DNA from: Planctomycetaceae bacterium
GTDB lineage: Bacteria > Planctomycetota > Planctomycetia > Pirellulales > Pirellulaceae
DNA length: 40,853 nt
Reading direction: 5' to 3'
Assembly (NCBI GenBank): GCA_015490875.1
Contig: WFWZ01000319.1
Location: 1-40,853 of the forward strand
Both the position numbers and the translations under genes were made by a program. The notes under the pieces are model-generated. The model was not told the DNA's origin. It ran no database searches and saw nothing but the letters and a program-made list of their open reading frames with translations. Positions 8,221 through 16,835 of the stretch are shown piece after piece. Within the stretch, counting starts at the first letter, position 1; every line of letters starts with the position of its first letter.

Positions 8221-8255
8221 GGAGCCGCTGGTTGTTGCGGTTTTGCGACCGGTGG

Positions 8256-10409
8256 TCAGAAGGGGTTGGACGGCATCATTTCCCAGGCCTTGACGCTATG
8301 GACGTGGGCGTCGCCGCCGCGTGAGAAGAGGACTACCCCGAGGCTGTCCTTGCGCGAGGGATAGATCCGACGCATGACGGCCTGGCGGCCATTGGCAAAA
8401 ACTTCAACGACCGACTTGTCGACAAAGACGCGCAGGGTCAGTCGTTCGCCCGGTTCCAGCTCAAAGGGCCCTCCCTCGATCTTCGCGGGGGTCTTGACGA
8501 GGCCCTCGGTCGTCTTGGGGGCCTTGATGAGGCTGGATCGAGTGGTGTCGATTTTGAGTTTCTTGTCGGCCGCGTCATAGAAGACAAGGGTCTGTTCGGA
8601 ACCATCCGGCGAGCAGCACACCTTGACGCCGAACTGTCCGGTTTGGGGAACCTCTGCTTCGATCAGCAGCTCCAAGCTGTTGCCGCGGATTGTTTCGAGG
8701 GGCTTTTCCGAGTCGGCGGGGATATCCAGGTTGGTAAGGAATTGTCCGTTGTACCGCAGCTGCTCAATTTCGACCGGGGGCTCCATGCGCAGCGTGCCAT
8801 CCTGGCCCAGCGTCAGCACGCGCGGCAGGCTCAGTGTTCCCGACCAGCCATAATCGATGCGCGGGTTGGGCGGTGCGTCGAAGATCCAGGCCCACATGAT
8901 CCGACGTCCTCGGTCATCGACGAGACTCTCAGGAGCGAAGAAAGCATTGTCCGCCCAGCTCATGCGGGCATGGAACGAAGGATAGAACTTCTCGTCCTTC
9001 CATTCCCCGACGTAGTAACGGCAGCCCAGACGATGACTGATGCACAACAGGACGTACTTATCGCCCAAGCGGAAGAGGTCCGGACAGGAAACGTCTTCGT
9101 TGATGGAGACGCCTTCGACGCTGCAACCCATCAGGTCGCCGACGTATTGCCAGGGTCCCTCGAGGCTGTGCGACTTGGCCACCGCCGGTCGCGTTCCACC
9201 AAAGATGGCATAGTAGGTATCGCCTTCGACCCAGCCGAAAGGATCCCATGAGCGATACCGGTTGTGAAACGGATCGCCGGGCTTCGTTTTGGGCGTAATG
9301 GGGTTGGACGGTAGTTTGCGCCACTGGTTCAGTTGCTCGTCCAATGCGACGGCCAGGGCATTCCCCTGCCCCACCTGGTGGTAGCACATGGTTGGTCGGC
9401 CTTCCTTGTTCAGAAAGCAGTTGCCGCTGAACATGCCGGACGTCAGGCCGGTGGGGTGGTGTCGCCAGTGGAACAGATCCCTGCTGGAAATATGACCCCA
9501 ATTATGTCCCCGCTCGTCCTGGTAGATGTAAAACAGGTGGTATCTCCCCTTCCAGTAGATCGCACCGTTGGGATCGAAGGGCATGCACCGCCCCTCAGGC
9601 GTCACGAAGTGATAGCCGGGGCGGTAGGGATCGCTCAAGAGCTTCTCGCGCAAACTTCTGGCGATCCTGGCTGTTTGGGTACCGGGATCGGGCCTGGATT
9701 GAGGCGGCTGATCGGTTGCCATCAAGTAGGCCCCGCCTGGCTGCAAGTGCAGTCGGCCGCCTTCCACGCGAGCATTGCCCACCAGCGTCGTGACCGGGAA
9801 TCTCCCCATGCGGTCTCGCGTCGCACCGTCTTCAAAGTCCCACCAGGCCAATGGTGCTGGTGTGGAAACTTTGTTGGGCACGAGGGATGCGATTTGTTGA
9901 GCCGTGAGGGCCCGGTCGTAGATTCGAGCGTCTTCGATGGCACCGACAAAGAAGCGATTGGACGGAGCCGCATCCAAATGACGCAGCCCCATCAAGACAT
10001 GACTGCCGTCCCCGAACGCCTGCTGTCCCTGGACAGCGTAGCTGCAGTACTGCCGGCCGTTTCGATAAACGCTAATCCGACCGGATTGGTACACGACGGC
10101 GATCTGGATCAAAGTGTCCGGGGCCGCTGTTTCTTCCGGCCAGGATTGCTGGCGTCGCTCGGTCCGGGCGAATTGGGCACTGCCGGGCATCCACCTGCGC
10201 GGCGCCAATTCTCCAAAGACGATGGCGTCAAACTCCCCGCCCGGCTTCTCGATCGTCAGCACGCTACCTCCACGCTGCTCCAGGTTCCCCACCGTTACCC
10301 ATGCCACGAGCGTCTTGTCGTGGATCGGCGCAGGCGCATCGGCGTAGACAGCGGGGACAAAATGTGGCGCCAGGGCAACGAGTAGCAAACACGTGATTGG
10401 CCGGAGCAT
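8256..10409 (-). CDS. Secreted GH32-type glycosidase with N-terminal LamG-like domain, 717 aa
   Basis: The protein belongs with GH32 fructosidases (levanase/invertase type), which hydrolyse beta-fructosides. A signal peptide covers about residues 1-24. Residues 30-230 look like a concanavalin-A/LamG-type jelly roll (GAIEDARIYDRALTAQQIAS). The five-bladed propeller starts near 265 with PFDPNGAIYWKGRYHLFYIY, where Asp279 is the expected nucleophile, and SWDPFGW supplies Asp389. The usual EC motif is replaced by NEDVSCPDLF: position 441 is Ser, and Glu438 lies three residues earlier. The C-terminal beta-sandwich ends with VFVDKSVVEVFANGRQAVMR, typical of GH32. GGAGG precedes the ATG. It converges on the sugar importer, suggesting extracellular fructoside or related glycan use. 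Confidence 0.88.
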   Translation of the reverse strand: MLRPITCLLLVALAPHFVPAVYADAPAPIHDKTLVAWVTVGNLEQRGGSVLTIEKPGGEFDAIVFGELAPRRWMPGSAQFARTERRQQSWPEETAAPDTLIQIAVVYQSGRISVYRNGRQYCSYAVQGQQAFGDGSHVLMGLRHLDAAPSNRFFVGAIEDARIYDRALTAQQIASLVPNKVSTPAPLAWWDFEDGATRDRMGRFPVTTLVGNARVEGGRLHLQPGGAYLMATDQPPQSRPDPGTQTARIARSLREKLLSDPYRPGYHFVTPEGRCMPFDPNGAIYWKGRYHLFYIYQDERGHNWGHISSRDLFHWRHHPTGLTSGMFSGNCFLNKEGRPTMCYHQVGQGNALAVALDEQLNQWRKLPSNPITPKTKPGDPFHNRYRSWDPFGWVEGDTYYAIFGGTRPAVAKSHSLEGPWQYVGDLMGCSVEGVSINEDVSCPDLFRLGDKYVLLCISHRLGCRYYVGEWKDEKFYPSFHARMSWADNAFFAPESLVDDRGRRIMWAWIFDAPPNPRIDYGWSGTLSLPRVLTLGQDGTLRMEPPVEIEQLRYNGQFLTNLDIPADSEKPLETIRGNSLELLIEAEVPQTGQFGVKVCCSPDGSEQTLVFYDAADKKLKIDTTRSSLIKAPKTTEGLVKTPAKIEGGPFELEPGERLTLRVFVDKSVVEVFANGRQAVMRRIYPSRKDSLGVVLFSRGGDAHVHSVKAWEMMPSNPF

Positions 10410-10820
10410 GGCGGACCTCCAGGAAGCTTGTTCGAGACAACACGCTCACATGACGACCTGTCCATCAATGCAGGCCAATATAGAATACTTGGAACGTCGC
10501 AGAAAACAATCATCACAATCGTCCCAGTGGATCACGCCTACCGCCCGGGCGCCAATGCAGTTCTTCCGCGTCGGACGCTGACAATCTTCTCTTGCTGCTT
10601 CGCTGGATCGAGCGAATGTCGAATCTGGACCGTAGGGGTGTTTCCAACACGGTGGGCCGGCCAGATCGCGCGCGAGGTGGTAGGTGAGAGACGGAGGGAC
10701 GGGCCGGCGGCCGCAAGCCCTTGGCGTAACTGGCGATAAAACGCAAAAAGGCCGACGCCGGGCGGCATCGGCCTTTGGTAGAACCCTGGGGTCGCCCGAT
10801 GTTTGCGGCGACCAAGCAAG
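10410..10820. other. Intergenic region between GH32 gene and tRNA
   Basis: This 411-bp stretch carries the leader of the minus-strand GH32 gene (its GGAGG ribosome site lies immediately upstream of 10409) and, at its right end, the terminator of the minus-strand tRNA. Between about 10440 and 10740 no frame has protein-like composition with a start and ribosome site, and nothing else is recognised. Confidence 0.6.
10745..10776 (-). terminator. Rho-independent terminator of tRNA-fMet
   Basis: Read on the minus strand, GGCCGATGCC pairs with GGCGTCGGCC around a short GCCC loop and is followed by TTTTT. All ten stem positions pair if one G-U wobble is allowed; on the plus strand the same position would be a C-A mismatch. 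It starts 45 bases after the 3' end of the tRNA, so it most likely ends that transcript, with possible weaker use from the other side. Confidence 0.8.
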
Positions 10821-10894
<74 letters not shown>

Positions 10895-11195
10895 TTATGT
10901 ATCAAACTGCTACCGATTATAGGGCTCTGTCCGGCTGTCCGCCAAGGCCCCGCCACGGTAACTCCAGGTCCCTTCTATCGGCACGTTCCTGCCCGCGACT
11001 TGAACTCCACGTTTGCTCCAGTTGCCACCTCGTCGGACAATCGGACCGCTGCCGTTGTTGATTGGCGCTGCCCATCAAAAGTGATAAACTGAAGCGGGTA
11101 GGGGCTGAACTCTTCGGCCACCGGCGATCGGCGAGCGTTCCCTGCCTTCGCCATCCCCTTCACAGGGACGGTCCGTTGGAGTCCGTCCACGTAGC

Positions 11196-12866
11196 ATGAA
11201 TCACCGGAACGAAGACTCTCGCGTGACCGAGCCACCGGCACCGCCGGCTCCCCCACGCAAGGGTCCACCGGCACCTCCGGCAGCGCCGCGCCCGACGGCG
11301 GGGCCGCCTCCACTTCCTGCTGCCTCGGAAGCGGCTCTCGACCCCCCCGAGGTGACACCGGTTGCTGCGCCATCCGTCGAGACGCCCGAGGGCTCGCGAT
11401 GGAAGAATCCCCCCCCGGTGACCGTGCCCACCGAGGCCGATTCTGGGCAGGCTGAGTCCGAAGTCGAGGTCGAAACGCCGTTGTGGCGCCGATGGTGGGA
11501 CCAAGCCGTGGACGCTTCCCCTCCGTGGCTCGTCAGTTTCGTCTTTCATCTCGCAGTGCTCATCGTGCTGGCACTCCTGACGATCGCCGAACCAGCCGTC
11601 GATACGGTCATGCTGGTCCTCGATCCGTCGCTGGCCACCGAAGAGGGGCTGGATGACGACGATCTCCAGACGGAAATGATTGAGCCGGATGTCGAGATGC
11701 CCGAACTGGCTCTCGATGACCTGGCTGTCGACGAGCCTTTGGCCGATCTGCCTGAGGTGGAGATTGACTTGAGCGTCCTGGCGGCGGCGGCCGACATCCA
11801 GGCGACGTCGATCGGCGCGGCGCTGGCGGGGCGCGAAGCCGGCAACAAGCAGGCACTCCTGGCCAAGTATGGCGGGACGCCCGTTACCGAAGAAGCGGTC
11901 GCCCTGGCCCTGGGTTGGCTCAAGCGGCAACAACGTTCCGACGGGACGTGGAGTCTGACGGGCCCCTACAGCAATGGCGGCTTTCCCGAGAACCGCGTCG
12001 CCGCCACCGCGATGGCACTCCTGGCCTTCCAAGGCGCCGGCATCACGCCTCAGAGAGGCAAATACAAGGCCGAGGTCGCCAAAGGGGCTCGAGCCCTCTT
12101 GAAGATGCAACAGCGGGACGGCTTCTTCAAATGGCCCAGCGGTTCGCAGCACCACCAGCTCTACGCTCACGCCCAAGCCATGATCGCGATCTGCGAGCTG
12201 TATGGCATGACGAAGAATCCCAAGTATAAGAAGCCTGCGGAAAAAGCAGTCCAGTTCGCCGTGCGGTCTCAGACGCCGCAAGGAGGCTGGCGCTATCAGA
12301 TCGGGGTCGACGCCGATCTTTCCGTCACTGGTTGGTTCCTCATGGGCCTCCAAAGCGCTCGCATGGCGGGACTCGAAGTTCCCAAGGAAACCCTTTACCG
12401 CATCAGCGAATTCCTCGATTCCCTCCAGACCTCCGGTGGGTCGCGCTACCGGTACCGCCGAGGCGAAGGAGGAGCCACACCTTCGATGACCGCCGAAGGA
12501 CTCCTCTGCCGGCAATACCTGGGATGGGAACAAGACGACCCGCGGCTCGTGCGAGGCGTCCGAACGCTTGTGGGACGTAGGATTGATTACAAGACAGGCA
12601 GTCCGGACGTCTACTATTGGTACTATGCGACACAAGTATGTCACCACCAGGAGGGAGAAGCGTGGGAGAAGTGGAATGCCGCCATGCGCGAGCGCGTCCC
12701 TCAGGCTCAAGTTAAAGTCGGCAAGGAAAAAGGAAGCTGGGATCCTCGCCGCGACGCGTGGGGCAACCTGGGTGGGCGACTCTACACAACGTGCCTCTCC
12801 ACGTACATGCTCGAGGTCTACTACCGGCACCTTCCGATCTACTCGTACCGGAAGAAGAAGAAATAG
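11196..12866 (+). CDS. Membrane-anchored squalene-cyclase-like (alpha/alpha toroid) protein, 556 aa
   Basis: The C-terminal part (about 215-540) has prenyltransferase/squalene-oxidase-type repeats that build an alpha/alpha barrel: ALGWLKRQQRSDGTWSLTGP, RALLKMQQRDGFFKWP, AVQFAVRSQTPQGGWRYQIG and LDSLQTSGGSRYRYR, each with a Gln and Gly-Trp turn. The catalytic DXDD signature of true squalene-hopene cyclases is not visible, so it is probably not a cyclase. The N-terminus (1-100) is Pro/Ala-rich, a single helix spans 111-131, and an acidic stretch (about 135-185, many Asp/Glu/Leu) links to the toroid. Planctomycetes carry many such proteins of unknown role. It is divergent from the tRNA and its end nearly meets the sialidase-like gene. 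Confidence 0.85.
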   Translation: MNHRNEDSRVTEPPAPPAPPRKGPPAPPAAPRPTAGPPPLPAASEAALDPPEVTPVAAPSVETPEGSRWKNPPPVTVPTEADSGQAESEVEVETPLWRRWWDQAVDASPPWLVSFVFHLAVLIVLALLTIAEPAVDTVMLVLDPSLATEEGLDDDDLQTEMIEPDVEMPELALDDLAVDEPLADLPEVEIDLSVLAAAADIQATSIGAALAGREAGNKQALLAKYGGTPVTEEAVALALGWLKRQQRSDGTWSLTGPYSNGGFPENRVAATAMALLAFQGAGITPQRGKYKAEVAKGARALLKMQQRDGFFKWPSGSQHHQLYAHAQAMIAICELYGMTKNPKYKKPAEKAVQFAVRSQTPQGGWRYQIGVDADLSVTGWFLMGLQSARMAGLEVPKETLYRISEFLDSLQTSGGSRYRYRRGEGGATPSMTAEGLLCRQYLGWEQDDPRLVRGVRTLVGRRIDYKTGSPDVYYWYYATQVCHHQEGEAWEKWNAAMRERVPQAQVKVGKEKGSWDPRRDAWGNLGGRLYTTCLSTYMLEVYYRHLPIYSYRKKKK

Positions 12867-12927
12867 AGTTCCTTCCGAATCGAGTTCCTTTTCGCGGAAG
12901 GCGAGCGCTGGGGATCCTCGTGGAGTT

Positions 12928-14034
12928 TCACGCCAGCAACTCGAGTTCCGCCAGGTAGATCGCCGTCCGTGTTCTTCCTCGATTGTCCTTTTCATGCGAG
13001 GAATAGTACGAGACCACGGCGCGTGTCGGACTGAGCTCCACGAACCCTGGATACGAATTGTCGCCGCCGCTGGGCAACGTGAGAGCCTCGTGCAGCCGGC
13101 CATTGTTGAGCCAATAGAAGGTTGTGACGGGCGGTCCTCCGGCCGTCTTGCGCCCTCCCACGAAGTAGCGGTTTCCCCAGCGGACCAGCATCGGTCCGCC
13201 GATGTACCGTCCCAGATCCCGGCGGGACCATTGCTGATACGGCTTGGGAGCTCGGCACAGTACGGCATTGCGTCCTCCGCCGCTGCGAGCTACCGCGAGG
13301 ACACTCCCATCCGGTTCGAACAAGAACGCCGTCTCGTCTCCGTAGCTTTCCTGAAAGAGCGCGTGATATCGCCAGATCAGGCCGTCGTCACTGACAAGCA
13401 TGGCCGATTCGATAAGCGGATCCCGTTCGGCGCGGCTGGAAGTCCGCGCGAACTCACGCTTCCGCCTCCCACATAAGTAAGCACGACCGTCCCGCGAGGC
13501 CGCTCGCCAGATGTAGTGGCCGTAGGTTCCCTCGAGCATCTTCGGGCCGTGCCATGACTGACCATCCTCGGTCCACGCGGCATAGCCGAGGTGCTCGTTG
13601 ATTTCATATCGCTTGGGGGAATGGTCGCCACAATACCAGCAGCCCGTGTAGACGAAGAGTTTGTCGCCGAAGACGAGGAAATGAGGGTCTCGGGTGTCTC
13701 GTTTGGGAACCGAGAATCGATGGACCTGTCTCCACGTACCGAGGTCGTCGCTGGCGAGGACGACGATCGACGAGGTGGGATGGACGCCATGGCCGTCGGG
13801 ACAACTTCGGAAAGCCAGGTAGTATCGGCCGCCGTACCGGACCAAATCGGTAAACGCGTTGTGCTCCCCGTTGTCGAAGACCCGCCGTACCGACGTAGCC
13901 CGAACCCCCGGAAGTTCCGGTTGCCTCCCCACTCCGGCCGAGCAGATCGCGGTCGCTCCTGCCAGCCCAGCGGCCAAAGCCGTGCGGCGATTCACGTGAT
14001 TCCCCCTCGGCTTCTCGGAACTTCCCGTTTGCAT
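12928..14034 (-). CDS. Tat-exported sialidase-like beta-propeller protein, 368 aa
   Basis: The protein has repeated blade-like units with S-x-D-D/E-G-x-x-W motifs (VLASDDLGTWRQVH, AAWTEDGQSWHGPKML, LVSDDGLIWRYHALF), the Asp-box pattern of sialidases and related exo-glycosidases. The N-terminus HVNRRTALAAGLAGATAICS has a twin-arginine start (Arg16-Arg17), a hydrophobic core and small residues before cleavage, so export by Tat is likely. ATG 14034 is chosen because GGGGGAG lies upstream; the open frame continues 53 codons further without such support. Sialidase activity is not proven by these motifs. The gene is divergent from the cytochrome peroxidase gene across 147 bases. Confidence 0.75.
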   Translation of the reverse strand: MQTGSSEKPRGNHVNRRTALAAGLAGATAICSAGVGRQPELPGVRATSVRRVFDNGEHNAFTDLVRYGGRYYLAFRSCPDGHGVHPTSSIVVLASDDLGTWRQVHRFSVPKRDTRDPHFLVFGDKLFVYTGCWYCGDHSPKRYEINEHLGYAAWTEDGQSWHGPKMLEGTYGHYIWRAASRDGRAYLCGRRKREFARTSSRAERDPLIESAMLVSDDGLIWRYHALFQESYGDETAFLFEPDGSVLAVARSGGGRNAVLCRAPKPYQQWSRRDLGRYIGGPMLVRWGNRYFVGGRKTAGGPPVTTFYWLNNGRLHEALTLPSGGDNSYPGFVELSPTRAVVSYYSSHEKDNRGRTRTAIYLAELELLA

Positions 14035-14181
14035 CTGCCACTCCCCCGTTTCGTCGCGTATACTAGTACCCTGGCCTCTTGGGCTGTTTTGCGCGATTGT
14101 AGCAGGGCGAGCGGCCGGACTCCACGCGGGCGTGCCGACTCGACCTCCATTTGCCCATCGATCACTCTGGGAGAGAACGAT

Positions 14182-15447
14182 ATGAGAAAACAACGGTGTC
14201 GGATGGCATGGCTAGCATGTCTGGCCGGAACGATGTTCGCCATGGCCACCATGTCGCTCAAGGCGGGCGAAACGAGCGGCAGTGACAAAGTCGTGTTAGG
14301 CGATGCTTCGCTGACGTCCGGTATCCCAGGCCAAGGGCCGCTCAAGCTGGACGAGATCCGCCGCTTTCTCGCCGATCCCGCCAACCATCGGACGCTCGAA
14401 GTGATCCTGCCGATGGGACTCAGCGCGGGAGCTCAGAACATCTACATTCCCGAGGACAACCTGTTGACTCGAGCCAAGATCGAACTGGGAAGGCAACTTT
14501 ACTTCGATCGCCGACTCTCCGCGGACAACACGGTCAGTTGTGCCGACTGCCACCATCCGGATGAAGCCTACACGCGGCACACGCGGTTCGGTGTCGGCAT
14601 TCGAGGTCAGACGGGGAATCGCAACTCTCCCGTAAGTTACAACCGGATCCTCAGTCGCGCCCAATTCTGGGATGGCCGTGCCGCGTCTCTGGAAGAGCAA
14701 GCCGTCGGTCCGATCGCCAACCCGATCGAAATGGGCAATACCCACGAAGCAGCCGTCCAGACCGTCAAGAACATCCCCGGCTATGCTTTGCAGTTCAAAA
14801 AGATTTTCGACGACGGTGTCACAATTGAAAACATCGGCAAGGCGATCGCCTCGTTTGAACGCGTTATCGTCACTGGCCCAGCGCCGTACGACTACTACGA
14901 GCCGCTTCGGAATTTCGAACGTCAGTTCGCGGATTACCTCGAAGATCTCGATGACTTCAAGTCCGAAGAACCGGAACTGTATGAGAAGTACATGGCGGTG
15001 AAAAAGGCGGCTGCCGCCCATCCCATGTCCGAGAGCGCTCGGCGAGGGCGGGAGCTCTTCTTCAGTGACAAGGCGAGTTGCACGGCTTGCCACACGGGCG
15101 CGAACTTCACCGACGAGAAATACCACAACCTCGGTGTCGGCATGGACAAACCCAACCCCGATCTGGGACGGTACAACGTCACGAAGCAGGAAAAGGACAA
15201 AGGCGCCTTCAAGACGCCTACACTCCGCAATGTGGCCCTGTCCGCCCCTTACATGCACGACGGCAGCCAAAAGACACTCGAGGAAGTCGTCGAATGGTAC
15301 GCTCGGGGCGGCCATCCGAATCCCTACTTGAGCAAGGATATCCGGAAGCTCAACCTGAGCGCTCAAGATAAGAAGGATCTGGTCGAGTTCATGAAGGCGC
15401 TGACCGGATCGTTCCCCAAGGTCGAAATGGGGCGACTCCCCCAATAG
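14182..15447 (+). CDS. Di-haem cytochrome c peroxidase / MauG-family protein, 421 aa
   Basis: The family reduces hydrogen peroxide in the periplasm with electrons from small c-type cytochromes, or performs MauG-like oxidations. Two haem-binding sites are visible: CADCHH (Cys120, Cys123, His124) and CTACHT (Cys300, Cys303, His304). Family motifs include ELGRQLYFDRRLSADNTVSC, NRNSPVSYNRILSRAQFWDG, ASLEEQAVGPIANPIEMGN and KTPTLRNVALSAPYMHDGS. A signal peptide lies at residues 1-28 and GGGAGAG precedes ATG 14182. The segment from about 240 to 285, acidic and helical, is longer than in short family members. It converges with the DUF1552/DUF1592 pair, which also belongs to periplasmic cytochrome-type metabolism. 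Confidence 0.92.
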   Translation: MRKQRCRMAWLACLAGTMFAMATMSLKAGETSGSDKVVLGDASLTSGIPGQGPLKLDEIRRFLADPANHRTLEVILPMGLSAGAQNIYIPEDNLLTRAKIELGRQLYFDRRLSADNTVSCADCHHPDEAYTRHTRFGVGIRGQTGNRNSPVSYNRILSRAQFWDGRAASLEEQAVGPIANPIEMGNTHEAAVQTVKNIPGYALQFKKIFDDGVTIENIGKAIASFERVIVTGPAPYDYYEPLRNFERQFADYLEDLDDFKSEEPELYEKYMAVKKAAAAHPMSESARRGRELFFSDKASCTACHTGANFTDEKYHNLGVGMDKPNPDLGRYNVTKQEKDKGAFKTPTLRNVALSAPYMHDGSQKTLEEVVEWYARGGHPNPYLSKDIRKLNLSAQDKKDLVEFMKALTGSFPKVEMGRLPQ

Positions 15448-15501
15448 CGGCGCCGACAGCAGCGCCCGCAACGTCCGCGGCTCAATCGGCAAGACGGCCC
15501 G

Positions 15502-16821
15502 TTACACCAATCCGGTGAGCGGGCCGTCGCCGCAATACTCGGGATTTCCGAACGTCTTCATCGGGTGCCCCATCGCCTCGGCGATCGCCAAAAGCAGCCG
15601 GTTGTGGGGAACCTTCGGGAACTTGAGTGCCCGACCCATACGCCAGCCCAGACCGCCACCCACGGCGACGAAGGGGATGTTGTCGAGCGTGTGCGAATTG
15701 CCCTTCCCCAGTTCGTTGGTCCAGAGGATGGTGGTGTGGTCGAGCATCGAACCGTCGCCTCCCGGTTCGGGGGTCTCCGCCAGCCGCTTTGCCAGGTAAG
15801 CGAGCTGTTCGCAGAACCAGCGGTTGATGCGCGTCAGTTTCTTCTGGGATGTCTCGTCGCTGTCGGGCTTGTGCGACAGCTCGTGATGGCCCTCGGGGAC
15901 GTCGATCCAGCGCATCTTCGCCTGCCCCACCGAGTTCGTGTATTGCAGCGTGGCGATCCGAGCAAAATCGGCTTGGAACGCGTGCACCATCAGGTCGATC
16001 TGCATCCGACTGATCTTGGGCATCTGGTCGTTCTTCTCATGCACCCCCGGTTCCAATTCGGGGACCGGATGCGATGACGCTTCTTGCGCTTCGGCGATCT
16101 CCCGTTCAAGTGACCGCACGCCTTCGGCGTGAGCCTCGAGGATCTGCCGGTCTTCAGCCGGAAGCGCCGAGCCGATACGAGCCAGGTCGCCCTTGACGAC
16201 ATCGAGCACGCTTTCCAAGTCGGCTCGCACCTTGAGTTGACCGTACAAGCGGTCGAACATCTGATACGGATTGTCGATCGGAGCGATCGGCTGATTGGGA
16301 CCGGCGTAGACCATGCGCGTCCACGTGTCGGCTCGGTCGGGAACCATCACGCCGAACTCGAGCGATCCGAAGCGCGTGCGCGTTGCCGGGTCCTTTTGCA
16401 ATCGCTTCTTGAGTTCCTGATCGATGGAGATGCCGCGTGACCAACCGGCCGGTGTATGGGAACCGCCTTGAATGTTACCAGGGAAGAGTTCGACACCGGT
16501 CAGCAGGCAGCCGATGCCGCGCATATGGTTGTCCCCGTCTCCCCGGATCTTGTCGCACACTCCGTGCAGAATCAACGTGCGATCGCGGAAGGGCTCAAGT
16601 GGCGTAAGCGACTCCTTCAGCTCAAAATCCTCGCCTTCCTTCTCCGGCCAAAACGTCGGCGGCACGACTCCATTGGGCGAGAACATGATGACGAGCCGCT
16701 GTTTGGGGCGCGTCGTTTTTTCGGCAGCGCCTGCCAGCGAGGGCAAATTGAAAACGAACGGCAGCGCGGCCGTACCGACGCCTAATTCTCTCAGAAACTC
16801 GCGACGACTTTTTTGGCTCAT
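15502..16821 (-). CDS. DUF1552 protein, Tat-exported, 439 aa
   Basis: DUF1552 proteins are exported planctomycete and verrucomicrobial proteins of unknown biochemical activity, usually encoded beside DUF1592-family cytochromes. The N-terminus [19 protein letters not shown] is a clear twin-arginine signal. The body shows the family's course: [62 protein letters not shown] and [20 protein letters not shown]. Length is normal. GGAGAAGGG lies just upstream of the ATG. The gene starts 14 bases after the DUF1592-family gene ends, so the two are co-transcribed and probably act as a pair in the periplasm. Confidence 0.92.
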   Translation of the reverse strand: MSQKSRREFLRELGVGTAALPFVFNLPSLAGAAEKTTRPKQRLVIMFSPNGVVPPTFWPEKEGEDFELKESLTPLEPFRDRTLILHGVCDKIRGDGDNHMRGIGCLLTGVELFPGNIQGGSHTPAGWSRGISIDQELKKRLQKDPATRTRFGSLEFGVMVPDRADTWTRMVYAGPNQPIAPIDNPYQMFDRLYGQLKVRADLESVLDVVKGDLARIGSALPAEDRQILEAHAEGVRSLEREIAEAQEASSHPVPELEPGVHEKNDQMPKISRMQIDLMVHAFQADFARIATLQYTNSVGQAKMRWIDVPEGHHELSHKPDSDETSQKKLTRINRWFCEQLAYLAKRLAETPEPGGDGSMLDHTTILWTNELGKGNSHTLDNIPFVAVGGGLGWRMGRALKFPKVPHNRLLLAIAEAMGHPMKTFGNPEYCGDGPLTGLV

Positions 16822-16835
16822 CAGCCCTTCTCCGT

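Noticed and set aside
8221-8255. Terminator between the binding-protein gene and the GH32 gene
   Set aside because: The gap of 35 bases has no stem followed by a T run.
9333-10385. A 350-codon plus-strand open frame
   Set aside because: It is antisense to the LamG and propeller start of the GH32-type gene and has no protein-like features of its own.
11160-13268. A 702-codon open frame on the minus strand
   Set aside because: It is antisense to the squalene-cyclase-like gene, whose repeats and membrane helix are clear. The antisense product has no recognisable family and skewed Arg/Gly composition.
13591-14181. A longer N-terminus for the di-haem peroxidase
   Set aside because: The upstream frame is antisense to the sialidase-like gene; the signal peptide and GGGAGAG mark the start at 14182.
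14296-15492. A 398-codon minus-strand open frame
   Set aside because: It is antisense to the di-haem peroxidase gene, which has both haem motifs and a signal peptide.
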